A stretch of 64,000 nt of DNA from Adiantum capillus-veneris (lineage: Eukaryota > Streptophyta > Polypodiopsida > Polypodiales > Pteridaceae), in NCBI GenBank assembly GCA_014529385.2, contig CM043953.1, positions 78,730,338 through 78,794,337 of the forward strand, given 5' to 3'. Each line of letters opens with the position of its first letter. Position 1 is the first letter of the stretch. The position numbers and the translations under genes are program-made. The notes under the pieces were generated by a model, which was not told where the DNA came from, ran no database searches, and was given only the letters and a program-made list of their open reading frames with translations. Positions 46,093 through 57,997 of this stretch are shown here, piece by piece.

Positions 46093-46227
46093 CATGCAAC
46101 GAAATGAATTCATCCAAGCACAATAAGCTTCAAATAATTTCAATTTTTAAGGGATATTTGTGCCCATGTAAAGAGGTAGACACTGGCTAGGAGAGTCTCC
46201 TAAGCTCAGACCTCTCTATAAGCACAA
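44755..46227. other. gag-only Copia leader
   Basis: About 1.47 kb of non-coding leader, rich in CTTCAA/AGCTTCAA words near 45800-45940. It ends with a (TC)38 tract at 46014-46089 about 140 bases before gag. The frame 45936-46190 spans the microsatellite and is not a gene. Confidence 0.6.
46014..46089. repeat. (TC)38 microsatellite
   Basis: An uninterrupted TC run in the leader, comparable to the two runs at 12609-12698 and 12840-12914. Confidence 0.95.
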
Positions 46228-47155
46228 ATGGGGGAGAAGGGAATAGAAAAGTTCAATGGGAAGGGGTTTCACTCTTGGAAAACAAAGTATAGGGGAAAAA
46301 AATGTTTATGGTCTATCATTAGCACAACCGTAGAGCAACAATCCAAAATCAATGGAGTGCACCCTAGGGCATCTGCGCTCATAATGAGTGCACAAAATTT
46401 GACCAAAGATGAACAAGCATTAGGAATTATCATCATCTCCTTACATGACAACTATGTGCATTTCATAGACGATTGTAATCATGCACATGAAGTTTGGCAT
46501 TTCCTAGAAAGCAATTTTGGCGCCAGGGCTAAAAGAACTAAGGTTAGTCTCCAAAGAAAACTGTATAATCTCACTATGGTTGAAAGGGATGACATTTCTA
46601 GCCTAGTAAATAGGATTAAAAGAGCATTGTCACACAGCTCACTTACATCCAATGTGAAGTACCAGAAGATGAAAAAGTGCTCGTCCCTTTGAGTGCACTC
46701 GCACCCTCTTATGACCACTTAGTCACCATTCTTGAAGGAAAAGAACCGGATCCACATTTTCAAGATGTCATCAACTCAATTCAAGCAGAAGGAAGAAAGA
46801 AAAAAGACTCATTAACATCATCAAGAGGGGCTTTTTTCATGTCATTCTCAAGGGGAAGATATTCACCATCGACATCATCAACTGGAAGAAAGTGTTATGA
46901 ATGTGGAAGACTGATACACATAGCAAAAGATTGCTACACAAACAAACCTTGCAACAAATGCGGTAAGAAGGGCCATCCTTCTTCTTGATGCTACTCAAAT
47001 GGAGGCAGTACCAGTGGAGAGAGTAGTGGTAGTAGCAGCAATAGCAGAAGCTACAAAGGGAAATTACCTATCAGAGGATCAACTCATATGGTGGAGGACA
47101 AAGAATAAGACGAAGACGAGAACAACCTTGTCTTCTATGATGACATACTTTGAAG
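46228..47155 (+). pseudogene. gag: Copia gag with two zinc knuckles
   Basis: Starts MGEKGIEKFNGKGFHSWKTK, the amino-terminal signature of Copia gag (UBN2). It runs through the capsid helices (DEQALGIIIISLHDNYVHF, EVWHFLESNFG). A frameshift near 46665 moves the frame from 46228-46692 to 46677-46988. A basic Ser/Arg linker follows, then knuckle one (CYECGRLIHIAKDC) and knuckle two (CNKCGKKGH then a TGA codon before its last Cys). Past that stop the frame stays open and Ser/Gly-rich (GSTSGESSGSSSNSR) with a further stop near 47106. No protease DSGA motif follows, showing that pol was deleted as a unit. Confidence 0.87.
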
Positions 47156-47318
47156 ATTGCATCCTCTCTACTTATAGGGGAGAAATTTTCTTTTTCTGTG
47201 TGGTTATTATCATCATGTGTGTATTTTGTCATCTTGTGTGGATTTTACCATCCTCTGTGGATACCAACTTATCATCCTGAGTGGATATTGCATCTTCAGT
47301 ATTTTTTCCTAATCCAAA

Positions 47319-47333
47319 TCCCAAGGGGAGGAT
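47319..47333 (+). other. gag-only Copia polypurine tract
   Basis: CCCAAGGGGAGGAT immediately precedes the 3' LTR. Confidence 0.8.
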
Positions 47334-47644
47334 TGTAAAGTGTGGGTTTTTTCCTAGACTCTGAGTGAATGAGGGAAAAGGTGGAATAGTCCCACATGTA
47401 AAGGAGTCAAGCTGTAAAGCTACTTAAAGCTCACTTCCACGAAAAAACTACACAGTTCAAGTTTGCACTACATGCTTGTCTATAATGATCCTGTGCTAAG
47501 CTAAGTGAATACTCAAGATTGTGTTTATGAGTCCAAGCTAATCTATCTTGGAGCCTAATTCCCTTGAGTGATAATCTTGCTTACGCACACTTGTACTATG
47601 TTTCTCTATCATGCACCTTAGCTAGCATGATCCCGTTCCCATCA
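47334..47644 (+). repeat. gag-only Copia 3' LTR
   Basis: It begins TGTAAAGTGTGGG and ends GTTCCCATCA, 311 bases, followed by GTTGT. Confidence 0.9.
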
Positions 47645-47649
47645 GTTGT

Positions 47650-48972
47650 TAATACCACAAATGAGGCAAAATCTCATGAGATGCCACCAATTCCTCATGT
47701 AGACAAGTCTTGGCCACAATCATTATGGGAGACAATCCGAAACAGAAAAGGTAAAAGTGCTACGAGGTTGTCAACACCAATTCCGAAGATACACATGGAC
47801 CACCAGATCTGTCATAGGGATATAGAATCATTATATGGAGATGCAAGGATTGAAGTATCCATAGAAAGTAAACCAAAAAATTCAAGAACACTACCTTCCT
47901 TTGTAGGGGAACACCAGACAAAATGCAAGGTGAGAATTGGGCCCCACAGATGACAGACATGAAGAGCCTACACGATTTGATGTCATACCTTATAAGATAC
48001 ACCATTACTCTCATGGAACTTCTAAAAATCAGACCACACTTGTGGAGACAAATGAGCAAAAACTTTAAAAATTGGGACTAAAAATCCCTCCATAGGATAG
48101 ACTTTCAAATGAAATCATGAAAACAACTCAACTAGAAAAACCCAAAGCAAATCCTGTACTAGTAAATAAGGTAGGTGATTATTGCAAAGGAGAAGAGGAA
48201 AACACCACCTTACTGCTGGAGTACGAGAGGGTAAAAACAATTGCAAATGCTAGACATTGGGACTCAGGTAGCCATTGCTACAACGGAAATTTGGGAAAAG
48301 TGGGGATGACCAACTCTTTAAAAAACGTGTATGAAGTTGCAACTGGCAAATGAATTCACTGAGAGACGCTTACGGATGCTTGAAAAAATCATTGTATCTT
48401 CTTGTGGAATCCAATATGAACAAAATTTTTTGGTAGTATACTTTGAGAAGAGCAACAAATTTGAGGTTATTTTGGGACGGCCATTGATGCGTCAACTCAA
48501 AATGGCTCAATATTGGTGCTACAACTATCTCTACTTATGGCATAAAGGTGTCACGAAAAGGGTTAGCACTAAGGACCACAATTATCGGGATGTAAACAAA
48601 ACCCCGATAGAAGATTTTGGTGCAACTATGGATTTTAGAACACAATTGCCTACTTGGTTGATGAAGGACGCACATATTTGGATGTGCGAAGGATTGGAGT
48701 GTGGAACCCTAAAAAAGGAAGAGTGTATCCTAGAGCGCTTGATCGCAGACAATTATTATGTAAAAGAACCATTTCCGCAAGAGTTATTTGAACCCTTTGG
48801 ATGGAAACAAATGTTGGAAACTCTAGATGTTTGCGTAAATGAGGTAATCCCCACGACATTTTGTGATAACCATGGCTACGACATAATGCCCTTCCAGATG
48901 GTAAGTGATATCTTGGAACCAGAAAAGGAAAGTGAAACCACAAAAACCAATGAAACAATCCATTGCAAATGA
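47650..48972 (+). pseudogene. Gypsy-C protease-region remnant
   Basis: Coding-like fragments resume after the insertion (KSHEMPPIPHVDKSWPQSLW at about 47673). The stretch 48331-48972 reads FLVVYFEKSNKFEVILGRPL, then MRQLKMAQYWCYNYLYL, the pattern of the carboxyl half of a Gypsy retropepsin with its ILGRP flap-region motif. The catalytic Asp upstream could not be placed. An RT-proximal linker follows with many stops. Confidence 0.6.
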
Positions 48973-49640
48973 TTAGTGGACAAAGTTTTGGTTTGAGATC
49001 TTAGTGACAATGATGAGGACAAATTCCATGATTTGTGGAGTGATGACTTAGGGAACAATGTTGAAGACGAGCTTTTGAGTGACTCCAAAAACGATAATGC
49101 ATCAAAACCAAATGAGCCAATCTTCTATAAGTTTCTTAACAAAAAATTAGAAGAGTGAGGAAATAATGAAACAACTTCGAGAAATCAATGCCTAGATTGA
49201 TGAACAAAATGAAGTATTTCATGCTTGTGGGAGTAGATGACTGTGTTTGAGATAAAACTAATAGAAAATTGTTGAAATTGATGACTTTTCAAGAAAATCC
49301 AAAAAAGAAAAGCATAAAGAAACCCAAGGACACACCCCAACCTCACAAAAATATCCAAAATTGAACAAACAAGTGAATACCAAAAGCTGATTGGTCGCTA
49401 AAAGAGGTTTGAATGACTAAGATGGAAAGTGAAGAGGAGTCCAACCTAGAAAAAGTTGATGCACCCTTTCACTACAAAAAGTATACCATCCAAGAATGAT
49501 GAATATTGGTTCGACAACCAATGAGAGAACTTAAAGAACTAGGTAAATCGTACAATGAGCCTAAGAACGCAAAGAGAATTGACCTAGCTAAATGAGGGGA
49601 AGAACCGAGACTGGATTACATAGCCATGGATCTCACAGAA
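48973..49640 (+). pseudogene. Gypsy-C linker, decayed
   Basis: Charged coding-like pieces with many stops (for example near 49000-49140 and 49390-49620). They lie between protease and RT and are presumably the linker of the polyprotein. No motif was recognised. Confidence 0.4.
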
Positions 49641-51000
49641 GAGGAAGAGTAACTCTTGATAGCTACTCTCAAGAAATATAGAGATGTGTTTGCTTGGTCA
49701 TACAAATACCTTAAGGGAGTGGATACAAGCATATGTCAACATAGTATACCCCTTAAGAGTGATACTAAACCGTGTAGACAACATCCCTATACATATAAGC
49801 TTAAAGAGACAAAATTTATCTATGAGATCAGACACATAGATTTGGTGTCGCCAATCATGATAGTGCCTAAAAAGAATGATACAATACGAGTGTGTGTAGA
49901 TCTCATTCAGGTCAGTGCTACCACCATTAGAGACAACTATCCCTTACCCATCATAGATCATGTAATTGAGAGGGTTGCGGACAAGGAAGCTTACAATTTT
50001 TTTGATGGATTTTTGGGTTACAATAAGCTCACAATAAAGCCGAAGGATCAACGCAAAATGACCTTTGCCACATAATGGGGTATATTCGCTTATAGAGTGA
50101 TGCCATTTGGCTTAACCAATGCACTTGCTACATTTCAAAGTTGATGACTCATGCATTCAAGTAATATTTAAGGCAATCCTTAGAAATCTAGATGGATGAC
50201 CTATGTGTGCATTCTCTACTACGAGACAAAAATGTTGATCATTTGAACAAGATCTTTGAGAAGTACAAAACTTATCGTATTTGCCTAAACCCCTGAAAAT
50301 TGTGTCTTCATGGGTAAGACAAGGCAAGATTTTGGGACACATTGTGTCTAAAAATGACATTAATTTTCCATAGATCTAGAGAAGATACAAGTGGTTGTCG
50401 CTCTTCCAAGACCCACCAATGTTAGAGAGGTACAAGCCTTTATTGGCCATTGCGGCTATTATCAAAGGTTTACCTACATGTATATAGTTGTTGCAAAGCC
50501 TCTCTATGCTCTCATCATGAAATTCTATTGGAATGAAGAATGTGAGAAAGTGCTTCAAAAATTGAAGTAGAGGTTGATTTCCACCCCAATTTTCAAAGCT
50601 CTTGATTGGAACAAGATCTTTCATGTTCATGTAGATTCTTTTGCATACACAATCAGATGCATCTTAGCACAACTTCAAGAGAACAATATGAATTTCTAAT
50701 ATGTTACTACAGTAGAAAACTCAATAGTGCGGAGAGGAATTACACAGCCATAAAAAGAGAGGTATTGGGAATGATCTATGTAGACAAAATGTTTAGACAT
50801 TACCTTCTTGCGAAGAAATTTATATTTTTTGTGCACAATTAGGCACTATTGTATTTAGCGAACAAATCATGCAATATTGGCTTTATAGTTTGATGGTTCA
50901 TTATACTGCTAGAGTATGATTTTAGAGTAGTAGTCAAGAAAGGGACTGCTCTCATCTGAGGGTGGATGTTAGTTGCTCAGCTAACAAAAGCATCAACATC
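49641..51000 (+). pseudogene. pol: Gypsy-C reverse transcriptase and RNase H remnant
   Basis: The frame 49656-50075 starts LKKYRDVFAWSYKYLKGVD and includes IMIVPKKNDTIRVCVD, RDNYPLPIIDHVIERV and KMTFAT, the fingers and palm of a Ty3/Gypsy RT. It continues with stops through FAYRVMPFGLTNA (about 50090), a damaged active-site region near 50195 (ATGGATGACCTATG gives MDDLC) and the thumb/connection (VREVQAFIGHCGYYQRF). RNase H remains near 50610-50840 (FHVHVDSFAYTIRCILAQ) and ends near 50960 with the SHLRVD segment. Multiple stops and frame changes make it a pseudogene. Confidence 0.85.
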
Positions 51001-51069
51001 CCTATTTTTATCCCTATTGATTGTTTCAAAGCTTCATCATTAAGGAGAAATCCCGTAAAAGTCCAAATT

Positions 51070-52010
51070 TATCGCATTATTATTGATTGTCAAAGAATAA
51101 GTTGTTCCATGATGTCATGATATATTTTCATAATTAATTAGAAGTTGTTTGTACTAATCGTTCATTATAGAGAGGGTTATTATTCCATGGAGTTGTTTCA
51201 TGATGCGTTTCTATGATGATTAGAAGTCGTTTGTATGGATCGTTCATTTTATTGAGATGGTTATTATTCCATGTATTTGTTCCATGATGTCATGATGTAT
51301 TTCCATGATAATCACAAATCATTCATACTGATTGTTCCATTATTGATATGGTTATTATTTCATGGAATTGTTCCATGATACCATGATATGTTTTCATGAT
51401 GATTATAAGTCGTTCATACTGATCATTCATTTTATTGATATGGTTATTATTCCATGGAGTTGTTCCACGATGCCATGATGCGTTTTTAGATTTTTTTCAT
51501 ACAGATCGTTCATTACTGACATGATTATTGCTTTATAGAGTTTTTCCATGATGCCATGATACGTTCTCATGATGATTAAAAATCATCATGAGAATTGATC
51601 GTTCATTTTATTGATATGGTTATTATTCCATGGAGTTGTTCCATGATGCCATGATGTGTTTCCATGGCATCATGGAAACACATCATGATGTGTTTTATTG
51701 ATAGGGTTATTATTCGATGGAGTTGTTCCATGATGCCATGGTGTATTTCCATGGTGATTAGAGCTTGTTTGTACAGGTCGTTTCATGACATGATTATTGC
51801 TTTTTACAGTTTTTTCATGAATCCATGATGATTTTTTTTCCGTTGAGATGATTATTCCTCCATGGAGTTGTTCCATGATGCCATGATGCATTTTAATGAG
51901 ATGATTACAAATCATTTGTAGTGATCATTTCTTATTGAGATGGTTTTTTGTTCAATATAATTGCGATGATTTTTTTTTAGATAGAGTCGTTTGTTAGATT
52001 GAAAGAATTA
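51070..52010. repeat. 84-92 bp AT-rich minisatellite
   Basis: The unit contains GGTTATTATTCCATGGAGTT, then GTTCCATGATGCCATGATGC, then GATGATTAGAAGTCGTT and ATCGTTCATTTTATTGA. GGTTAT words fall at 51175, 51259, 51350, 51442, 51618 and 51705, so the period is 84-92 with one skipped unit. Copies toward the right end are more diverged. Confidence 0.9.
51650..51687. repeat. perfect 17-bp-arm hairpin
   Basis: Arms CATGATGTGTTTCCATG and CATGGAAACACATCATG are exact reverse complements around a GCAT loop. It looks like a local inverted duplication of part of the minisatellite unit. Confidence 0.88.
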
Positions 52011-52120
52011 TTGTTCCATGAATTCAATTCATTATACCATATTGTTGTTTTATGTTCATTTCTAATGATTAAGATGGCCATTTTATGATGTAATCATATT
52101 GTTTAATGATATCCTATTAT

Positions 52121-52200
52121 CACTACAAGAGATCACTTAAATTTTGACGTCAAAATATCAACATCAATGGTGGGCGTCGTATATGTGTAGGTAAATCTGG
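52121..52200. repeat. CACTA left terminal inverted repeat and subterminal region
   Basis: CACTACAAGA is at 52121-52130. The palindrome TTTTGACGTCAAAAT is at 52142-52156 and a GGGCGTCGTATA word follows near 52173. Subterminal motifs like these bind the element's own regulatory protein in En/Spm. Confidence 0.7.
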
Positions 52201-53480
52201 AGTGAGATCAAGTTTAAAAATTTTAATTTTCAAATTCTCGATGCGTATGTGGGCACTCATATCGGTGCGTACATCAATGTATATACCGGCACATATATCA
52301 ACGCCTATATTGAAGAACATACCAGCACCGGCTCTCTCTCTCTTGCTCTGCTGCTCTCCCTCCTGCTCTCGTTTCTCTCAACCGACCCCCTCTTTGGCAC
52401 ACCTCTCATCATGGCTCTACTCGTATTCTCATCACCCTCATAGCTCCTCTTGCTTGGCGACCAAAATGGTGCCCCTTTGGCAACAATCTCTTGCTCAGAG
52501 CCTACTCACACTGCCTCCCCTTTCTCTCTCTAAAATGCTCACTCACCTCTTGCTCACAGATAGCACACTCGGTTCTCAGGTTCTTTCAACCAACACCCAT
52601 CATCTCCTCTCAATATGGCAACCCTCAACAACCATTGGCACCTTAGCCTGGCAAAACCAGAGCATCCTCTCACGGGCTTGCGCTCAGGCTTCCTTCAAGA
52701 GCCCTCTCAACATAGCAAAAACCCTCTCACTCTCGGTCATTTATCTCTAATGATGCAGAGAGATTCTCTCATTCTCTCTCTGCTCAACTCCTTCTCAGCC
52801 ACAGTGAGCAGCCCCTCATCTCAGCATCACCTCTCGCATGTCCTTAGAGGCGCTCTCACTCGTCACCAACCGGCACCCCTCCTGTTCTTGACCCCACTCA
52901 TCATAAAACGCACACAGATAGACACACAGAGATTCCAACCCTCTTAGGCTCCCTCATCCCCACTCGTGCTCGCAATGCGAAGAAAACAAAGTCAAACTTG
53001 AAAGTCTCCTGGATTTATAGATCCAAATATTGAAACTCGTGTGAGTTACTAAAACCTTTCAAAATTCACCACCGACTCCCTTTAAGGCAGTCTCACAGAG
53101 CCTAGCAAGGACATTGGCATTTTAGCAATTAAAAAGATAGTAAACCCTAATTCATTTAACTTGCAAAAAAAAAACTCTTGTTCTCTTGTAATTCTCAAAA
53201 CTATCACTGCACTACCACTAGACTCAAACTTGAGCTTCCTTGCTAAGATTTATACTATCTAACTCTCTCAGTTAAAGAAAAAATCTAGGTCGTAGAATAC
53301 CAAGCAAACTTTTAAACTTCCCACAAAACAATGACCAAGCATTCAAATTTCAATCATAAATAAAGTTAAATATTTCAAGTAGTAACCAACCATCCATATG
53401 AAGCAGACATAAAATCATGTTAAGAATGCATACTTATGCAATGATGCATGCAAATGCTTCTAACATGCCCATGCAGGTTT
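52200..53480. other. CACTA non-coding region
   Basis: The segment 52330-52990 is CT-rich and gives long Leu/Ser-rich frames on the plus strand (52202-52750 and 52615-52947) with no recognisable domain. I treat these as compositional. The rest is AT-rich and featureless. Confidence 0.45.
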
Positions 53481-53519
53481 CCAAATTAATCCGAGTGTGG
53501 TACAAAATATGAAAATATC

Positions 53520-53855
53520 TTGGGTCTACAGGATCGGGCATGGCTAGAGAATGTGAGGTTGTTAGAGCTAGCGGAAAATAGTACAAAAATTGCAAAAACA
53601 AACTTTAAAAATGCAAAAGTCTTCATAAATGACTTGTGTACTTCAAAAACACAAATGGACTTTGATAAACGAAGTAAAATAACGCAATCGGACTTCAATA
53701 GCGCACACAAACTTCAAAAACCCTAATATATAGTCATTGACCACCAATAAAGACGAGATTATTATCCTATGGTCTTGATCTTCGTGCACCTCTAGACCGA
53801 GGTGTGCGGGGATTGGACCTGGCTAGAGAATGTGAGGTTGTCAGGTATTGTCATG
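53520..53855. repeat. direct repeat pair of about 30 bases
   Basis: TGGCTAGAGAATGTGAGGTT recurs near 53538 and 53819, each preceded by GATYGG. The copies are about 280 bases apart. Confidence 0.6.
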
Positions 53856-53929
53856 TAGTTAGTAGTGTGTACTTATAACAAGAGTGATTTATTTATTTGT
53901 TGCATCATGAGAGTGGTGGACGCTCTCTC

Positions 53930-54262
53930 GGTGGTGTGGACGCATTTGTAGAACTGCTACCACAACAACCACCACCTCGAGAATGATACCTACCTCGTCT
54001 CAAAGATGAACCAACCATTAGTGTAGGGGGCACACTCGACTGAGATGTGGGGCCGATCGGTGTAGGGGGCACACTAGTCCTAGGCGTAGGGGCGGTCGTA
54101 GTAAGTCTAGAGGAACCAGCTACCCAAAGGTTTTGTGCGTAACTAACCTACTCTGGTGTAAACTGTGACAAAAAGGATCCCATCTACTTGGGTGACATGC
54201 CGACTGGAGTGACAGGAAAACTAGAACTAGGAGAGTATGTATCAGCGTCATTGGCCATGGCT
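53930..54262 (-). pseudogene. possible second CACTA protein, amino end
   Basis: From an ATG at about 54262 the minus strand reads MANDADTYSPSSSFPVTPVG. With two stops it continues as a Pro/Ser/Thr-rich sequence (PTPRTSVPPTPIGPTS) and an Arg/Gly-rich patch (LRRGRYHSRGGG). Low-complexity beginnings like this are common in the second CACTA gene. Position downstream of TNP2 fits, but no defining domain was seen. Confidence 0.35.
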
Positions 54263-54489
54263 ACAAATCTAGATACACAAATAACACAAATACAATAAGT
54301 TAGTTTACAAAAGAAAAGCTTAAGTAATGCAAATAACAAAAAAACAAAGCTGCAACACAACTCATTGAATCTATCCAATATTGTAGACTAAATAAAAGAG
54401 TTTTACAAAAGAGTTCCTAGCAAAAATCAATAGTCAATCTCTCATCTTCTATGAGAGCCGATGCACCAAAGATGTCTATCTCAATCTTT

Positions 54490-57400
54490 ACTTATGTATA
54501 TTTGTCATCAAACTCCACTTCTTTGTCGCTCTCCACATCAACTTCAGTATTTGAAAGCTCATTTCTAGGTTCAGGCATCTGCTCACCACTGACCTCCAGC
54601 TCAAAATCCGAACTTACATCATTCGTCGGCCGTGTACTTTGTTCATGAAGCTCTTCGACCTCAACTTCTAATCCTTCACACACAAGCTTGCTCCGTGGAG
54701 AAACTTGAACAACATAGAGCCATCGTGGTTTAAACATATCTTTTTCATCATTTTATCTTCATAGTGGATCTATTGTGGACACAACTTGTTCACAATTCAC
54801 GGAAGTACGAACGTATTCTGTGCATCTGTCCACGTCTGTCACTTGAATCAATCCACTCTTATCTTTGTGCAAAGTTGCATTAGGGATGCTGGTAATAACT
54901 TTGAACCAGTTGACATCAAAGATAAAATATCAAACTTCCTAAAGCTAATCTTCAAGATGTCTTGGATGTAGCCAAATTATTCAAGCTGGCTAGTGTCTGT
55001 GTTCTCATCCCTGACACTACTCCTACTTTCTTGGACAAAGCTTGCCCTAACACCACCACTGTTGAAGGTGACCCTCTTTTGGTCTATTCGTTGCATTCTA
55101 AAGTGTCTCCCATGTGACCGCAAAGCTCCATATTTGTGATACTGCAGCCGAAAAATTAAAACAAACTTAAAGTTACTAAAGTAATGTGATCAAGTGGAGC
55201 TCAAAAACGAAGTTGTGGAAATTTCCATGCTAATCGCAACCCCTTGACATCTCCTCTTCCTCTTCAGTAATCAACACTCCGTTCCTCTTTGCCTCTGGGA
55301 TTGGCACATGTAACCATCACCCAGTTGGAAAGTCAGGCAATTTCAGAAGATGATCTGGAAAAGGAAGGTTTCTAGTGGTACAGCTGCGCTTGAATTGCAA
55401 GCGATCTGTCACGCATTGTTGCTCTTTCTCTTTGTACCTCTCTAGCCACTTTTGCATGATGTCTGAGTTGAGAAGGCAAAATCTCATAACCTTTTCACGC
55501 ATTGTGATATCCATATTCCTAATGATGCCTTGTACCTTTGGCTCATCCCCTGTCACCTTGACGTTGACCTCAGTAGTCCACATTTGGGGCATCTCTAGAT
55601 CAATTGAGCCCAAAAATTCACTGATGAGTACAAGAGACTCTTGTACAAGCCATATTTCAACCATGATACCCTCGGGGCAAGCCCTTTGATGAACGAACCC
55701 CTTTAAAGTCTTCATGAATCTCTCCAAGAAGAACATCCACCTGCTATGGACTACCCAACAATTGCAACTTCATCGACCACATGCACAAGTAGATGCATTT
55801 GGATGGTAAGAATGTTTGTTGGAAAGTACTTCTCCACCATACACACCGCTTCAATAGAATTTAAGCATGTTGCATCAATGTTGTCTTTTCTTATCTCTTT
55901 TGAACTGATCCACCGTACCAACTCATTGATTTTAGAGATTTTTCTTCTAATTTCATCTGTCAGACAATCCTTTAAGGCAATTGATAAGATAAACTGTAAT
56001 AATTTGTGACAATCATGGGACTTAAGACCACTAAGATTGTCATCTCTCGTTTTCAAACATCACATGCACCCACTCGGAGTCTTGAATGAAGATATAGTTT
56101 TCTTACTTGTTGCTCTTCTGAATGACTCAAAACCCATGGACCTTTTGGTATAGCAAACTTTCCATTGCGTTTAAGTAGAGGCCACATCTCTGGCATTTGA
56201 CCCACAGCCTGTAGGTCATCTCTTTGGGCCTTGCTCTCCCTTTTTCCAGTGATGGTTTTTCAATATGATCTCCCCCACATTCTTGAAGATGTGCATTTGG
56301 TTAAGCAGATAATTAGCCAGCAGGTCACTGCAATACGAGAGTTCATGGAAAATAGAAAGTCTTTTCATTTCGGGTGGCATGAAATCTCCCCTCTCCAGCC
56401 ACATGTTTTTCCAATCGCTCGCTTTCAGTGGATGCATGTCATGTTTGCATATGTTTGGTCCACGTATCTCATGTCCTTCAGGCAAAAATATATCATGCTC
56501 CTCATGAACTAACTTGCTCAAATTATCAGAGCGACGGAAGCCAAGTCGAAGATCACATTTTGGACATCCATGATTGCCCGAGTAACTCAAGCCTGAAAAT
56601 CATAAAATAGAAATATAAAAGCGTTGTCATAGTTAGGAATAGCATGTATGTGAGGGTTTCAAAGATACTACCTCAACACTCACCGAAGCCTAGCCAATCG
56701 TGCATGGTCCACATGACAATGCCTTGCACATGTACATTTTGTCATCCGATTGGTTGGAACTTATCAACCAAATCGATCTCTGTCCACAATATTTGGAGCT
56801 CTTCAATAAGTGGTGTCAGATAGATGTCCATGTTCTTTGCTTTGTACTTTCTTGGGACAATCAATGACAACAACAAATGGCCCTTCTTGATAGCTAGCCA
56901 TGGTGGAAGATTATGATTAACCAAGCAAATAGGCCACATGCTCCATGAAAAACTTAGTAATCCAAATGGGTTTACTCCATCTATTGCCATACCAAAGTGG
57001 ATACATTGAGGCTCATCATTAAATGTAGTCCATCTTTCCTCTATGTGCTTCCATGCACGAGATTCAGCAATTACCCGCATCACATTATCTGTCAATCTAG
57101 TATTTGAGTGCTATGTCATCAAAACGGCTATAGACTTGCTCCTGAACATACTCTCTATTCTTGGAATGATAGGAAAGTGTCGAAGGACCTTTGCACGGAT
57201 AGCTTTTCCTTGTGTGTTGTCTCGATACTTGTTTGATCCACAATTGGGACATGCTCCAAATTTTCATACTCATTGCAAAAGAGTATACAATCATTAGGGC
57301 ATGTAGTAAGAATCTTTTTAGCGGCGGCTGGACGGGTAGGGGACATGTGATTGACTTTTGGCAAGATTTTCTCATTGAGAAACCTATCGTTACATTAACA

Positions 57401-57997
57401 AGTGAACACAATGATCATATTATTGAATTGTAATTTTCACTTTGGCATCCTTAGGATACAATGTATTTACTTGAAAAGCTCTGTGATAGAGGCGTCAGAC
57501 CTAGACTGCAAATTAAGCATTGCTGAAGCGGTACGAAGAACTGAGATTTTTGCACCATTGTGAAGTGGCATACATGGATGAGTTTGCATCATCTCATCCT
57601 CTTTATCATTGCTATCATGTCGTCCATATGGACGGGATGATTGAGGTTGGTTCGTAGTGTTTCCTTGAATGTTGTTGCCTTCTAGGATTTCAATGATTCG
57701 ATCCATGCCAAAGAACGCGTCTAGCATTTGCTCCATCTCTACTTCTTGAAATGTGGAATTGGGTATTGGTGGGTTGGACTCACTCAATGGCTGTGCGCTT
57801 GAAAATCATCTTCTTTGGGATGAAGTTGGAGGAATATCTACTTGCAAAGGTTGATCTACTGCCTTTGGACCATGAGATCGATAACGTAGGTCTTGTAGTT
57901 GCTCTATGGGAAAGAGACTGTTATTGCATATATGTTGGTTGTAGATTTTACCTTTTTGAAAGATCTGATGCTTGCAATGCGCACAAGGATAGGCCAT
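54490..57997 (-). pseudogene. TNP2-type CACTA transposase
   Basis: Minus-strand segments follow in TNP2 order. 57997-57806 is an amino end with a Cys/His cluster (PCAHC ... HIC). 57411-57097 includes KKILTTCPNDCILFCNEYEN. 57095-56742 is the Transposase_21 core (AIDGVNPFG, SWSMWPICLVNHNLPPWL, MDIYLTPLIEELQILW). 56590-56216 has GNHGCPKCDLRLGFR and the region before DUF4218. 56056-55751 has GLKSHDCHKLLQFILSIALK and FPTNILTIQMHLLVHVVDE. 55736-55317 has LERFMKTLKGFVHQRACPEG. Carboxyl pieces run to about 54490 with an acidic tail. The enzyme would cut at the element ends. Gaps such as 56591-56741 may be introns. Frames shift repeatedly, so it is non-functional. Confidence 0.9.

Larger units (their letters stand above)
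44415..47644 (+). mobile_element. gag-only Copia retrotransposon (TR-GAG type)
   Basis: A complete 3.23-kb element: LTR 44415-44739, initiator-Met primer site, leader, a Copia gag, polypurine tract, LTR 47334-47644 and GTTGT duplications. Protease, integrase, RT and RNase H are entirely absent, so it must use polymerase from an autonomous relative. Its size and content fit the class called TR-GAG elements in plants. The two LTRs differ at a few dozen positions including small indels, so insertion is not very recent. Confidence 0.9.
43871..51000 (+). mobile_element. Gypsy-C, Ty3/Gypsy remnant split by a nested element
   Basis: Gag tail, protease, reverse transcriptase and RNase H appear in Gypsy order on the plus strand. 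They are interrupted by the 44415-47644 insertion. LTRs, gag amino end and integrase are not recognisable. Stops are frequent, so the element is old. The RT sequence resembles the non-chromovirus (Athila/Tat-like) branch, as an impression only. Confidence 0.75.

Noticed and set aside
50950-50975. GAGGGTGGATGTTAG as a Gypsy-C polypurine tract and LTR start
   Set aside because: The same bases read as the conserved SHLRVD segment after RNase H in one frame, so coding origin is more likely.
52202-52947. Ser/Leu-rich plus-strand frames of 182 and 110 codons
   Set aside because: CT-rich composition gives Ser/Leu-rich open frames; no conserved motif and they overlap in two frames.
57891-57900. TCTTGTAGTT as a candidate CACTA right terminus
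   Set aside because: The last base does not fit TCTTGTAGTG, and it lies within the amino-terminal coding part of TNP2.
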